From assembly GCA_039805725.1 (NCBI GenBank), contig JBDLTT010000037.1, forward strand, positions 1-24,848: a stretch of DNA of 24,848 nt, given 5' to 3'. Of the stretch, positions 1-7,086 are shown one piece after another. Origin of the DNA: Fluviibacter sp039805725. GTDB lineage: Bacteria; Pseudomonadota; Gammaproteobacteria; Burkholderiales; Rhodocyclaceae. Each line of letters starts with the position of its first letter. Position 1 is the stretch's first letter. The notes under the pieces are model-generated. The model saw only the letters and a program-made list of their open reading frames with translations. It did not search any database and had not been told where the DNA came from. The position numbers were made by a program, and so were the translations under genes.

Positions 1-305
1 GTTGAGGTCACACTGGTCTGCGTGCCTTTATCCAGTCCCGCTGTATTGGCCAGCACAAACACGGCATTACCGCCCATGGCCGCAGCCTGGTTCTTCAGGT
101 CGTTAATGGCGCCAGCCTGCAGATTGGTGTTTGAGGTGTACGGACCGGTAAAGAAGTTACCCTGCCCACCGGTGGCATCACCGAGGTACTTACATTCTGG
201 GCCCGGCGTCGCGCCAAGCAAGCGCACCTTTTGAGCCTCAGGACGTAATGTATTGGCGGCGCAGCCGACAAGGGCTATTGCACAGAGCGCAAGAATGATT
301 CGCAT
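1..305 (-). CDS. DUF4156 family lipoprotein (3' part beyond window)
   Basis: The reading frame starts at ATG 305-303 and runs off the left edge, so only about the first 101 residues are visible. The N-terminus is a short lipoprotein signal (MRIILALCAIALVGC) with lipobox LVGC, so the mature protein should begin at Cys15 and be lipid-anchored. The following part (AQKVRLLGATPGPECKYLG, then NDLKNQAAAMGGNAVFV) has the VRL...P..CEYLG and A.NDL.N.A...G.N.V pattern of DUF4156 lipoproteins, whose molecular function is not established. An AAGGAGTC ribosome site precedes the start by a few bases. It is divergent from the small secreted protein at 386. Family assignment is fairly sure; role unknown. Confidence 0.85.
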   Translation of the reverse strand, partial: MRIILALCAIALVGCAANTLRPEAQKVRLLGATPGPECKYLGDATGGQGNFFTGPYTSNTNLQAGAINDLKNQAAAMGGNAVFVLANTAGLDKGTQTSVTS

Positions 306-385
306 CGGTTGACTCCTTAATTTCAATGGCGCATTGGGCTTGAAGGTGGATAATCCTAACAGCAAGTTTCATGGAGAGTTGGGTG

Positions 386-811
386 ATGATTTTCTACACG
401 CATTACAGGAAGATTGTTCGGGTAGCGCTGTCTGTTTTAATGCTTACCGCCGGAGGCACCCTACTGGCACAACCGCCAGAGGTACAAAAAGTGGATGGTA
501 TCGCCTTTGTCTCGGGTGGCGTTGGCGATGAATCCATGACGCAACTGACCGACATCGAGCAGCAATTCGATCTCAAGCTCTTTCTCGTCGGTCAATCGGG
601 TTCATACCTGAGCGATGTGAGTATCGCAATCACCGATGCAGAGGGTAAAGCGATGTTGCAAACCACCAGCGACGGGCCCCTCCTTCTGGTCAACCTGCCT
701 TCGGGCACCTATACAATCAGAGCCGGCAAGAATGGCACCAGGCTAACGCAAATCATTAACGTTCACCTAGGCCAGCTTCGCACGATTTACTTGCGCTTTC
801 CTGGCGAGTAA
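386..811 (+). CDS. Small secreted protein with carboxypeptidase-regulatory-like fold
   Basis: The protein is about 141 residues. I choose ATG 386 over ATG 371 because a GGAGAG ribosome site (373-378) lies seven bases before it and would be inside the longer version. Residues 1-29 are a signal peptide: basic Tyr-His-Arg-Lys start, hydrophobic ALSVLMLTAGGTLL, probable cleavage after LLA or LLAQ. The middle part (LSDVSIAITDAEGKAMLQ, then DGPLLLVNLPSGTYTIRA) looks like a carboxypeptidase-D regulatory-like or transthyretin-like beta sandwich, where a G.Y.I.A strand follows an L.P.G turn. No catalytic motif is visible, so a structural or binding role in the periplasm is inferred. It stands alone between the DUF4156 gene and tRNA-Val. 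Fold is moderately sure; function unknown. Confidence 0.75.
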   Translation: MIFYTHYRKIVRVALSVLMLTAGGTLLAQPPEVQKVDGIAFVSGGVGDESMTQLTDIEQQFDLKLFLVGQSGSYLSDVSIAITDAEGKAMLQTTSDGPLLLVNLPSGTYTIRAGKNGTRLTQIINVHLGQLRTIYLRFPGE

Positions 812-814
812 ACG

Positions 815-846
815 AAAAACCCCTGAAAGCTTGCGCTCTCAGGGGT
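815..846 (-). terminator. Rho-independent terminator after tRNA-Val (may also serve the 386 gene)
   Basis: The stem CCCCTGA (820-826) pairs with TCAGGGG (839-845), with an inner AGC/GCT extension. Read on the minus strand it is followed by five T (the A run at 815-819), as expected for tRNA-Val termination. On the plus strand the tail is only TTCTT, so it would act weakly for the upstream plus-strand gene. Confidence 0.75.
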
Positions 847-858
847 TCTTGAATTCGT

Positions 859-933
859 TGGTGGGCGCGACAGGGTTCGAACCTGTGACCCCTGCCGTGT
901 GAAGGCAGTGCTCTACCACTGAGCTACGCGCCC
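859..933 (-). tRNA. tRNA-Val(CAC)
   Basis: The minus strand folds as a 75-base cloverleaf with encoded CCA. The acceptor stem is GGGCGCG/CGCGCCC with discriminator A. The anticodon stem CTGCC/GGCAG closes the loop TTCACAC, giving anticodon CAC (valine, GTG codons). The T arm holds GTTCGAA. It has its own promoter at 953-981 and terminator at 815-846, so it is a single-gene transcript. Confidence 0.95.
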
Positions 934-952
934 AACTTCTTGGGAAGCGCGG

Positions 953-981
953 ATTCTAGACAAAACCTGGCCTCCGGTCAA
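953..981 (-). promoter_or_regulatory. Sigma-70 promoter of tRNA-Val
   Basis: On the minus strand TTGACC (976-981) and TAGAAT (953-958) are 17 bases apart. The predicted start is about 12 bases before the mature tRNA 5' end, as usual for a tRNA transcription unit. Confidence 0.7.
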
Positions 982-1048
982 TGCGCAGCTAGGGCAGACC
1001 GGCGCAAACCGGTAGAATTCCGCTTTTCCCGTATTTCCGGATTGCCTC

Positions 1049-2440
1049 ATGGTTCGCACCCGCTTCGCCCCTTCGCCCACCGGCTTTTTGCACATTGGTG
1101 GCGCTCGTACCGCCCTCTTCTCCTGGGCATTTGCCCGGCATCACCAGGGTCAGTTCATTCTGCGTATTGAAGATACGGATCTGGCACGCTCGACGCCGGA
1201 AGCCGTGCAGGCCATTCTGGACGGGATGCAGTGGCTGGGACTGGATCATGACGAAGGCCCCTTTTACCAGACGCAGCGCATGGATCGCTACAAAGCGGTG
1301 ATCCAGGAGATGCTGGCAGCCGGCACGGCCTACCCCTGCTATGCGACACCGGAAGAGCTGGAGGCAATGCGTGCCGAACAGATGGCTCGTAACGAAAAGC
1401 CGCGCTACGATGGCCGCTGGCGGCCCGAGCCAGGTAAGGAACTGCCCGTGCTTCCGGTGGGCGCCAAGCCAGTGATCCGCTTCCGCAACCCGACCGATGG
1501 TGTGGTGGCCTGGGACGATCTGGTGAAAGGCCGTATTGAGATCAGCAACCGCGAACTGGACGATCTGATCATTGCCCGTGCTGACGGTACGCCGACGTAT
1601 AACTTCTGCGTCGTGGTCGATGACTGGGATATGGGTATTACCCAGGTCATCCGGGGTGACGACCACGTCAACAATACGCCGCGCCAGATCAATATTCTGC
1701 AGGCACTGGGCGCCCCTGTGCCGCAATACGCGCACCTCTCGATGATTCTGGGCGACGACGGTCAGAAGCTCTCGAAGCGCCATGGCGCGGTGTCGGTCAT
1801 GCAGTACGACGACGAAGGCTATCTGCCGGAGGCGGTGAACAATTACCTGGCGCGCCTGGGCTGGTCGCATGGCGACGATGAAGTATTCAGCCGTGAACAG
1901 TTTGTCGCGTGGTTCGACCTGAGTCACATCACGCCATCGGCCGCACAGTTCAATACACAAAAGCTGAACTGGCTGAACGCACATTACATCAAGCAGGCCG
2001 ATGTCGATCGTCTTGCCGCCGATGTGCGCCGCCGCCTGGCGTTGCGTAAAGCGCAAGACTCGGGTGTACCAAGTGTTGAGTCGATTGTGGCGCTGTATCG
2101 CGACCGCGCACAGACGCTCGTTGAGCTGACGGATGCCGTAGAACAACTGCAAGGTCACCCGCAGCCGACCGATGAATTGAAGACCCAACATCTCACGCCG
2201 GTAACGCTGCCGATTCTGGCCGCGTTCCGCACGGCGCTAGTGAACATTGATTGGGATGTGGCGAGCATTGCTGCCGCGCTCAAAGCCACATTGGCCGAGC
2301 ATGGCGCGAAGATGCCGGCGCTGGCCATGCCCGTGCGTCTGGCGCTGGCCGGGCAGACACAAACACCGTCGGTCGATGCGCTGATTGAACTCTTCCCGCG
2401 CGAGGAAGTATTGAAGCGTATTGATCATTTGCTCGGCTGA
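1049..2440 (+). CDS. gltX: Glutamate-tRNA ligase
   Basis: The product attaches glutamate to tRNA-Glu using ATP, in the cytoplasm. At 463 residues it is the usual length for a bacterial GluRS. The N-terminus RFAPSPTGFLHIGGARTA carries the class I HIGH-type signature (HIGG, residues about 15-18), LRIEDTD follows, and KLSKR (Lys about 240) is the KMSKS-type loop. The Rossmann catalytic domain occupies roughly residues 1-320 and the anticodon-binding helical domain the rest. ATG 1049 is chosen because the conserved V-RTRFAPSPTG start follows it immediately, although no strong ribosome site is present. The promoter of a tRNA cluster that includes tRNA-Glu, its substrate, begins right after the stop codon. 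It could be GltX2-like in substrate preference, but nothing suggests this. Confidence 0.97.
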   Translation: MVRTRFAPSPTGFLHIGGARTALFSWAFARHHQGQFILRIEDTDLARSTPEAVQAILDGMQWLGLDHDEGPFYQTQRMDRYKAVIQEMLAAGTAYPCYATPEELEAMRAEQMARNEKPRYDGRWRPEPGKELPVLPVGAKPVIRFRNPTDGVVAWDDLVKGRIEISNRELDDLIIARADGTPTYNFCVVVDDWDMGITQVIRGDDHVNNTPRQINILQALGAPVPQYAHLSMILGDDGQKLSKRHGAVSVMQYDDEGYLPEAVNNYLARLGWSHGDDEVFSREQFVAWFDLSHITPSAAQFNTQKLNWLNAHYIKQADVDRLAADVRRRLALRKAQDSGVPSVESIVALYRDRAQTLVELTDAVEQLQGHPQPTDELKTQHLTPVTLPILAAFRTALVNIDWDVASIAAALKATLAEHGAKMPALAMPVRLALAGQTQTPSVDALIELFPREEVLKRIDHLLG

Positions 2441-2460
2441 GTGGTTGACAGAAAAAGTCG

Positions 2461-2489
2461 TTGCAATGCGTCAGGATTCTCTGTATAGT
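2461..2489 (+). promoter_or_regulatory. Promoter of the tRNA-Ala/Glu/Asp operon
   Basis: TTGCAA (2461-2466) and TATAGT (2484-2489) are 17 bases apart, with a TG just before the -10 hexamer. A GC-rich stretch (CACGCCC) follows the -10, like the discriminator of stringently controlled stable-RNA promoters. A TTGACA at 2445-2450 is too far from this -10 to be its -35 element. Confidence 0.7.
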
Positions 2490-2516
2490 CACGCCCTGTT
2501 CCTGCTGTACCGCTAC

Positions 2517-2592
<76 letters not shown>

Positions 2593-2631
2593 GTTAGAGG
2601 TTGCAGCAGAAACGGCCCAAGCAGTATCGAC

Positions 2632-2707
2632 GTCCCCATCGTCTAGAGGCCTAGGACACCGCCCTTTCACGGCGATAACCGGGGTTCGAATCCCCGTGGG
2701 GACGCCA
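2632..2707 (+). tRNA. tRNA-Glu(TTC)
   Basis: This is a 76-base cloverleaf with encoded CCA. The acceptor stem GTCCCCA/TGGGGAC has discriminator G. The anticodon loop CTTTCAC gives TTC (glutamate). The anticodon stem is CCGCC against GGCGA, so the outermost pair (27-43) is C-A rather than the C-G of E. coli tRNA-Glu. It lies 39 bases after tRNA-Ala and 15 before tRNA-Asp, downstream of gltX. Confidence 0.95.
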
Positions 2708-2722
2708 TCTCGCAAGAGATAC

Positions 2723-2799
2723 GCGGAAGTAGCTCAGTTGGTTAGAGTATCGGCCTGTCACGCCGAGGGTCGCGGGTTCGAGCCCCGTCTTCCGCGCCA
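2723..2799 (+). tRNA. tRNA-Asp(GTC)
   Basis: This is a 77-base cloverleaf with encoded CCA. Acceptor stem is GCGGAAG/CTTCCGC with discriminator G, as in aspartate tRNAs. Anticodon stem TCGGC/GCCGA closes loop CTGTCAC, giving GTC. It is the last gene of the tRNA operon; the terminator begins eight bases later. Confidence 0.95.
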
Positions 2800-2806
2800 G
2801 ACACCT

Positions 2807-2841
2807 AAAACGCCAGATCTTCGGATCTGGCGTTTTTTTTT
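2807..2841 (+). terminator. Rho-independent terminator of the tRNA operon
   Basis: An 11-bp perfect stem (2809-2819 with 2824-2834) is closed by a TTCG tetraloop and followed by a run of nine T (2833-2841). It isolates the tRNA operon from the phasin gene downstream. Confidence 0.95.
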
Positions 2842-2848
2842 CATCCTC

Positions 2849-2864
2849 TTGTTGCACCTGCACA
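2849..2864 (+). promoter_or_regulatory. Candidate PHA-repressor operator upstream of phasin 1
   Basis: TTGTTGCACCTGCACA lies just upstream of the phasin 1 promoter. The same sequence minus one T (TTGTTGCACCGCACAA) occurs at the start site of phasin 2 (21417-21432, minus strand). TGC-rich sites of this type are bound by PhaR-family repressors at phasin promoters. A second related string, TTGTTGCGTTGCGGCAA, overlaps the -35 region at 2868-2884. Binding is inferred. Confidence 0.45.
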
Positions 2865-2870
2865 TTTTTG

Positions 2871-2898
2871 TTGCGTTGCGGCAAAAACGGCCTATAAT
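2871..2898 (+). promoter_or_regulatory. Sigma-70 promoter of phasin 1
   Basis: A consensus TATAAT (2893-2898) is preceded after 16 bases by TTGCGT (2871-2876). The leader to ATG 2944 is about 39 bases and contains TTGGAG as ribosome site. Confidence 0.7.
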
Positions 2899-2943
2899 GA
2901 CGCCCGGAACACAAACACACCCACCAATCCATTGGAGTAGACC

Positions 2944-3483
2944 ATGACCAAGATGATCAACACTGAAGACCTGATCCAAGCCAACACCGCTGCGATCGCC
3001 AACATGCAATCGGTTGCTAACACGGCGCTGGCCGCTGTTGAGAGCCTGGCTGCCCTGAACCTGGGTTTTGCCCGTGAATCGCTGAACAACAGCAGCAAGC
3101 ACGCCCACGCTGCCCTGTCGGCCAAGACCCCGCAAGAAGTTGCTGCACTGCAAGCTCAAGCTGCCAAGCCGGCTGCTGAAAACATGATGACCTACACCCG
3201 TACCGTGTACGAAATCACCACCGGCGCCGCCAAGGAAATCGGTGACCTGATGAAGGGTCAATTCGACCAACTGAACAAGGCTGCTCAGCAAGCTGCTGAA
3301 AACGCTGCCAAGGCTTCGCCGTTCGGCGCTGATGTGGCTCTGGCTGCTGTGAAGCAAGCCGTTGCTGCTGGCAACGCTGCTTACGAGAAGTTTGCTCAGG
3401 CTACCCAACAAGCTGCTGATCTGGCTGAAAGCAACATTGCTAAGGCGACCTCGGCTGCAACGCGCGCCGCCAAGGCCAAGTAA
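2944..3483 (+). CDS. Phasin family protein (phasin 1)
   Basis: Phasins coat polyhydroxyalkanoate granules and control their size and number. This 179-residue protein has the family's usual size and composition: no Cys or Trp, Ala-rich amphipathic helices throughout, and a short basic Ala/Lys tail (TRAAKAK). Typical phasin strings are VANTALAAVESLAALNL near the N-terminus, YEITTGAAKEIGDLMKGQ mid-protein and SPFGADVALAAVKQAVAA towards the end. GGAG (2935-2938) precedes the start at normal spacing. It has its own promoter and terminator, so it is monocistronic. A clear paralogue lies at 20756-21307. Codon use is strongly biased (CTG, GCT, AAG), consistent with high expression. Family assignment is firm; the polymer and granule role are inferred, since no PHA synthase is in the window. 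Confidence 0.93.
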   Translation: MTKMINTEDLIQANTAAIANMQSVANTALAAVESLAALNLGFARESLNNSSKHAHAALSAKTPQEVAALQAQAAKPAAENMMTYTRTVYEITTGAAKEIGDLMKGQFDQLNKAAQQAAENAAKASPFGADVALAAVKQAVAAGNAAYEKFAQATQQAADLAESNIAKATSAATRAAKAK

Positions 3484-3523
3484 GCCGAATCCTTTACCAG
3501 AAGGGATCTCCTTCGGGAGTGGG

Positions 3524-3552
3524 GCCCGCAGCCACAAGCTGCGGGCTTTTTT
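3524..3552 (+). terminator. Rho-independent terminator of phasin 1
   Basis: GCCCGCAGC (3524-3532) pairs with GCTGCGGGC (3538-3546) around a CACAA loop, followed by six T (3547-3552). Confidence 0.92.
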
Positions 3553-3635
3553 ACGCCCCATTTTTGTGCTATCATTATGATTCTGTTGATTTTTTGGCGC
3601 CGGCAACACCTTGGTGATGGCGCCCTGCCCGCCGC

Positions 3636-5183
3636 TTGAATCTACCCCGCCTTTGTCGCGCCATTCTCCCTGCTGCGCTCTTGCTGCTGATCGGCCAACC
3701 GCTGGTCGGCCTGGCCGCGGATCAATCTACGGGGGTAGCGGCACCGGAGAAATCGCCGATTAGCTGGGCGCGCGCCGTGAACACCCGCCCGGGGCGCGAT
3801 GCGCCGGATCTGCTGGAACGGCTGCGCGATGGGTTCGCCATGCCGGACCTGGATAACGAGCTGGTTCAGAAATACCAGAATTACTACATCAAGAATCCGG
3901 GCGCCATGAAGCGCCTGCTGGAAAACGGCCGTCGTTACGCCTATTACGTGCTGGAAGAACTCGAGCGCCGCGGCATGCCGAGCGAGCTGGCACTACTGCC
4001 GATGGTGGAAAGTAGCTACAACCCGAAAGCGCTCTCCCCGGCGCGCGCCGCCGGCTTGTGGCAGTTTATTCCGTCGACCGGTCGCAACTACGGGCTGAGC
4101 CAATCGTGGTGGGAAGACAATCGCCGCGATGTGGTCTCGTCGACCGGTGCCGCGCTCGACTACCTATCGTATCTGTACAGCCTGATGGGCGATTGGCATC
4201 TGGCGCTGGCCTCGTATAACTGGGGTGAAGGCGCGGTGGGTCGCGCCGTGGCCAAGAATCAGGCGCAGGGTTTGCCGACCGGCTACGACGATATCCGCAT
4301 GCCGGCCGAGACCAAGAACTACGTGCCACGTTTACAAGCCATCAAGAATATTCTGCGTAATCCGCAATTGGTCTCGCAGATGGGGCTGCCGGTACTACCG
4401 AATCGCCCCTACTTCGAGTCGGTGGCGCTCTACGGCAAGCATATCGATCTGGACACGGTTGCCAAACTCGCCAATATCAGCGTGGACGAAGTGAAAGCAC
4501 TGAACCCCGAACACTATCGCCCGGTGATGAAGGTCGAGACGATCAATCTCCCGAAGGATCGGGTCTCGCAATTCAAGACCAACCTGAACAATTATCAAGA
4601 GACCGAGAAGCCTCTATCGAAGTGGGCAGCGTACACGGTACAGCCCGGTGAAAAGCCGGCGACCATTGCCGATAAATTCAAGATGTCATTGTCGCAGCTG
4701 CAAGAGGCCAATGGCGTTTCGCTCAAGTCGCTGAGCAAACCGGGACAACCCCTATTGGTGCTTACCGAGGGGGGCGAACTCCCCAAGGGTGCGGCACCAG
4801 TTTCTGAAATGAACGAAAACACGCCGGTCAGCGTGCCCGATGATGACAAGCCGGCTAAGGCTTCGGGCAAGGCCGAGAAGTCGGGCGCCAAGGGCAAAGG
4901 CAAAGACAGCGCTAAGGCTGACAAAGCGGATAAATCTGGCAAGGGCGATAAAGGCGACAGGAACGCCAAGACCAGCAAGCCCGACAAATCCGGTAGCAAG
5001 GGTAAAGCCGACAAACCGTCCTCAGATAAGCGCAGTAAGTCAGCCAAGGAACCCCCCGCGAGCAACGCGCCAGCCGCCAAGGCCAGCGCCAGCAAAAGCA
5101 GTGACAAAGCCAGTGGGAGTAGCAAGGCAACCCCGGCCAAATCCGGCGGTAAAGCCAACAGTAAAGATAAACCGAAGCGCTAG
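3636..5183 (+). CDS. mltD: Membrane-bound lytic murein transglycosylase D-type, with LysM and Lys-rich tail
   Basis: The enzyme should cleave peptidoglycan between MurNAc and GlcNAc in the periplasm, leaving 1,6-anhydroMurNAc ends. Residues 1-28 are a signal peptide (hydrophobic AILPAALLLLIGQPLVGLAA). The SLT domain spans about 95-240: ELALLPMVESSYNPKA holds the catalytic Glu125, followed by SPARAAGLWQFIPSTGR and LASYNWGEGAVGRA. A LysM-like segment lies at about 260-300 and a clear LysM repeat (YTVQPGEKPATIADKF) at about 330-375. From about residue 400 to 515 the protein is a low-complexity Lys/Ser/Ala/Gly/Asp tail, strongly basic at its end. TTG 3636 is the only start that keeps the signal peptide: an in-frame TGA lies at 3615-3617 and no ATG or GTG is available. 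No good ribosome site precedes it. It is convergent with the ABC ATPase gene. Confidence 0.9.
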   Translation: MNLPRLCRAILPAALLLLIGQPLVGLAADQSTGVAAPEKSPISWARAVNTRPGRDAPDLLERLRDGFAMPDLDNELVQKYQNYYIKNPGAMKRLLENGRRYAYYVLEELERRGMPSELALLPMVESSYNPKALSPARAAGLWQFIPSTGRNYGLSQSWWEDNRRDVVSSTGAALDYLSYLYSLMGDWHLALASYNWGEGAVGRAVAKNQAQGLPTGYDDIRMPAETKNYVPRLQAIKNILRNPQLVSQMGLPVLPNRPYFESVALYGKHIDLDTVAKLANISVDEVKALNPEHYRPVMKVETINLPKDRVSQFKTNLNNYQETEKPLSKWAAYTVQPGEKPATIADKFKMSLSQLQEANGVSLKSLSKPGQPLLVLTEGGELPKGAAPVSEMNENTPVSVPDDDKPAKASGKAEKSGAKGKGKDSAKADKADKSGKGDKGDRNAKTSKPDKSGSKGKADKPSSDKRSKSAKEPPASNAPAAKASASKSSDKASGSSKATPAKSGGKANSKDKPKR

Positions 5184-5199
5184 GACGGTTGTCTTAGCG
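5178..5199. terminator. Small hairpin spanning two convergent stop codons
   Basis: CGCTAGGAC (5178-5186) pairs with GTCTTAGCG (5191-5199), with one G-U wobble and a GGTT loop. It contains both the TAG of mltD and the TAA of the ABC ATPase gene. No T run follows on either strand, so it may only be a weak or Rho-assisted end signal. Confidence 0.4.
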
Positions 5200-7086
5200 G
5201 ATCACCGGCACTGACGCCAACAGGGCTTTGGTGTACGCATGCTGCGGCTGCTCGAAGATTTCATGGGTCGTGCCGCTTTCTACAATGCGACCCGCTTGCA
5301 TCACCGCCACCCGATCTGCCAGATAACGCACGACGCCAAAGTTGTGCGTGATAAACAGATAGGCCATGCCGGTTTCGGCCTGCAGCGCCAGCAATAGATT
5401 CAGAATCTGCGCCTGCACCGAGACATCCAGCGCCGAGGTCGGCTCGTCACAAATCAGCAGCGCCGGATTGACTGCCAGCGCCCGGGCGATGGCGATCCGT
5501 TGGCGCTGCCCGCCTGAGAATTCATGCGGGTAGCGATCCAGCGCATCCGCGGCTAAACCAACGCGTTCGAGCAAGCCGCTGAGTGCGCCATCCGTCGTGG
5601 TTGCCGACGCCAGGCCCAGTGCCCGCGGGCCTTCGGCCAGAATGGACCGAATGCGTTGACGCGGATCCAGGGATGCAAAGGGATCCTGAAACACCATCTG
5701 TACATTGCGGCGCCAACCGGCCGGCGGGCGAATGCCCTGCCCGGCAATAGGCGCACCGTTCAACACAATCTCGCCGCCGCACAGGGGTTGCAAACCGAGG
5801 ATGGCGCGCGCCGTCGTGGTTTTACCGCAACCGGATTCACCGACCAGCGCCAGTGTCTCGCCCGCTTTCAATTGCAGGCTGACGCCATCGACGACCGGTT
5901 GTTCAATGGTCTTGCGGCCAAACCAGCGAGAGAGCGGCCAGAGCCAGGCGCCGCGTGATGATTCATAACGCACCTGCAGATCGCGCACTGTCAGTACGGA
6001 TGTGTCGGCGAAGGGGCCCCGTCGCGGGGACACGCCCGACTCACCATAGGTGGTCATCGCCTCATCGCCGGCGCGCCAGCACAGCACTTGGTGAGATACC
6101 GGGTTTGATGTCTGGTCCGCCGGCATGATGACCTGCGGCGGTGACTCGACCAGACAATGTGGCTCCTGATCGGCACAACGCGGCGCAAAGCGACAGGTCA
6201 TCGGCCACAGGCCAAGTGACGGCACCCGGCCGGGGAGTTGCAACAAGGACTGCCCATGCCCTGCCCGCTCCGGCAAAGCAGCGAGCAGCGCGCGGGTGTA
6301 GGGGTGCGCCGGATGGTGCAGCACATCGGCAACAGCACCGCTTTCAACGATCTGCCCGGCATACATCACCGCCACACGGTCGGCACGCGAGGCGACCACC
6401 GCCAGATCATGTGTGATCAATAGCACGCCCATCTGCCGTTGTTGCTGCAAGCTTCGGATCAGATCCAGAATCTGCGCCTGAAGTGTGACATCCAGCGCGG
6501 TGGTCGGTTCATCAGCCAGCAGTATCTGCGGGTCACCGGCCAACGCCATGGCGATCATGGCACGCTGCTTCATGCCACCCGAAAGCTCGAAGGGATACGC
6601 GGCGGCAGCTCTCTCGGGATCGGGCAACCCCACCTGATCGAGCAAAATGCGGACTTCACGTTCGGTGGCCTGCTGATCCAGGCCGCGATGCAACCGAATG
6701 ACTTCGGCGATCTGCTCCCCGATGCGCATGACCGGATTGAGACTCGTCGCCGGCTCCTGGAAGATCATCGCCATACGATGGCCGCGCACCTGACGCATTC
6801 GGGCTTCGGCTACCCGCAGGAGATCTTCCGGGCGGCGCGGATCATCGGTCGCTAACAGTAACCGACCCGATTGATATCGGGCGTTCGGCGGCAAGAGACG
6901 CATCATTGCCAGCGACGTCAGTGATTTACCGCACCCGGATTCGCCGAGCAATGCGAGCGTCTCGCCGGCATATAAATCAAACTGGATATTGCTCAGCGCA
7001 TCGGTCAGCGTGGTAGCGCCCTGAGCATTCTGGCGGGCAAAGGCCAGCGACAGATCACGGACTTGCAGAAGCGGTTGCGTCTTCAT
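5194..7086 (-). CDS. Fused dipeptide/oligopeptide-type ABC transporter ATPase (two ABC domains)
   Basis: This protein drives the adjacent importer by hydrolysing ATP at the inner membrane. It carries two complete ABC domains. Domain 1 has Walker A GESGCGKS (residues 48-55), signature LSGGMKQR (168-175) and Walker B ILLADEPTTALD. It is followed by an oligopeptide-type C-terminal extension with the Cys cluster CRFAPRCADQEPHC. Domain 2 has GESGCGKTTTA, FSGGQRQR and LLICDEPTSALD. This arrangement matches YejF/GsiA-type fused ATPases in place of separate DppD and DppF. ATG 7086 overlaps the permease stop by one base (TGATG). A GTG three bases upstream is an alternative with four-base overlap, and both are within reach of GGAG. 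Last gene of the operon. Substrate is not readable from the ATPase. Confidence 0.93.
   Translation of the reverse strand: MKTQPLLQVRDLSLAFARQNAQGATTLTDALSNIQFDLYAGETLALLGESGCGKSLTSLAMMRLLPPNARYQSGRLLLATDDPRRPEDLLRVAEARMRQVRGHRMAMIFQEPATSLNPVMRIGEQIAEVIRLHRGLDQQATEREVRILLDQVGLPDPERAAAAYPFELSGGMKQRAMIAMALAGDPQILLADEPTTALDVTLQAQILDLIRSLQQQRQMGVLLITHDLAVVASRADRVAVMYAGQIVESGAVADVLHHPAHPYTRALLAALPERAGHGQSLLQLPGRVPSLGLWPMTCRFAPRCADQEPHCLVESPPQVIMPADQTSNPVSHQVLCWRAGDEAMTTYGESGVSPRRGPFADTSVLTVRDLQVRYESSRGAWLWPLSRWFGRKTIEQPVVDGVSLQLKAGETLALVGESGCGKTTTARAILGLQPLCGGEIVLNGAPIAGQGIRPPAGWRRNVQMVFQDPFASLDPRQRIRSILAEGPRALGLASATTTDGALSGLLERVGLAADALDRYPHEFSGGQRQRIAIARALAVNPALLICDEPTSALDVSVQAQILNLLLALQAETGMAYLFITHNFGVVRYLADRVAVMQAGRIVESGTTHEIFEQPQHAYTKALLASVPVIR

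Noticed and set aside
989..2191. A 400-codon open frame on the minus strand opposite gltX.
   Set aside because: gltX on the plus strand is unmistakable. The antisense product is His/Arg/Gln-rich with no family pattern, as expected from codon bias.
2445..2450. A perfect TTGACA just after gltX as -35 of the tRNA operon.
   Set aside because: It is 33 bases from the TATAGT box. TTGCAA at 2461 has the correct 17-base spacing.
2758..3609. A 283-codon minus-strand frame across phasin 1 and tRNA-Asp, and the similar 210-codon plus-strand frame at 20702-21334 across phasin 2.
   Set aside because: Both are mirror images of biased phasin coding sequence and resemble each other only because the phasins are paralogues.
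4595..5158. A Leu-rich minus-strand frame of 187 codons that looks like a membrane protein.
   Set aside because: It is the reverse of the Lys/Ser/Ala-rich tail of mltD, and its hydrophobicity is an artefact of that composition.
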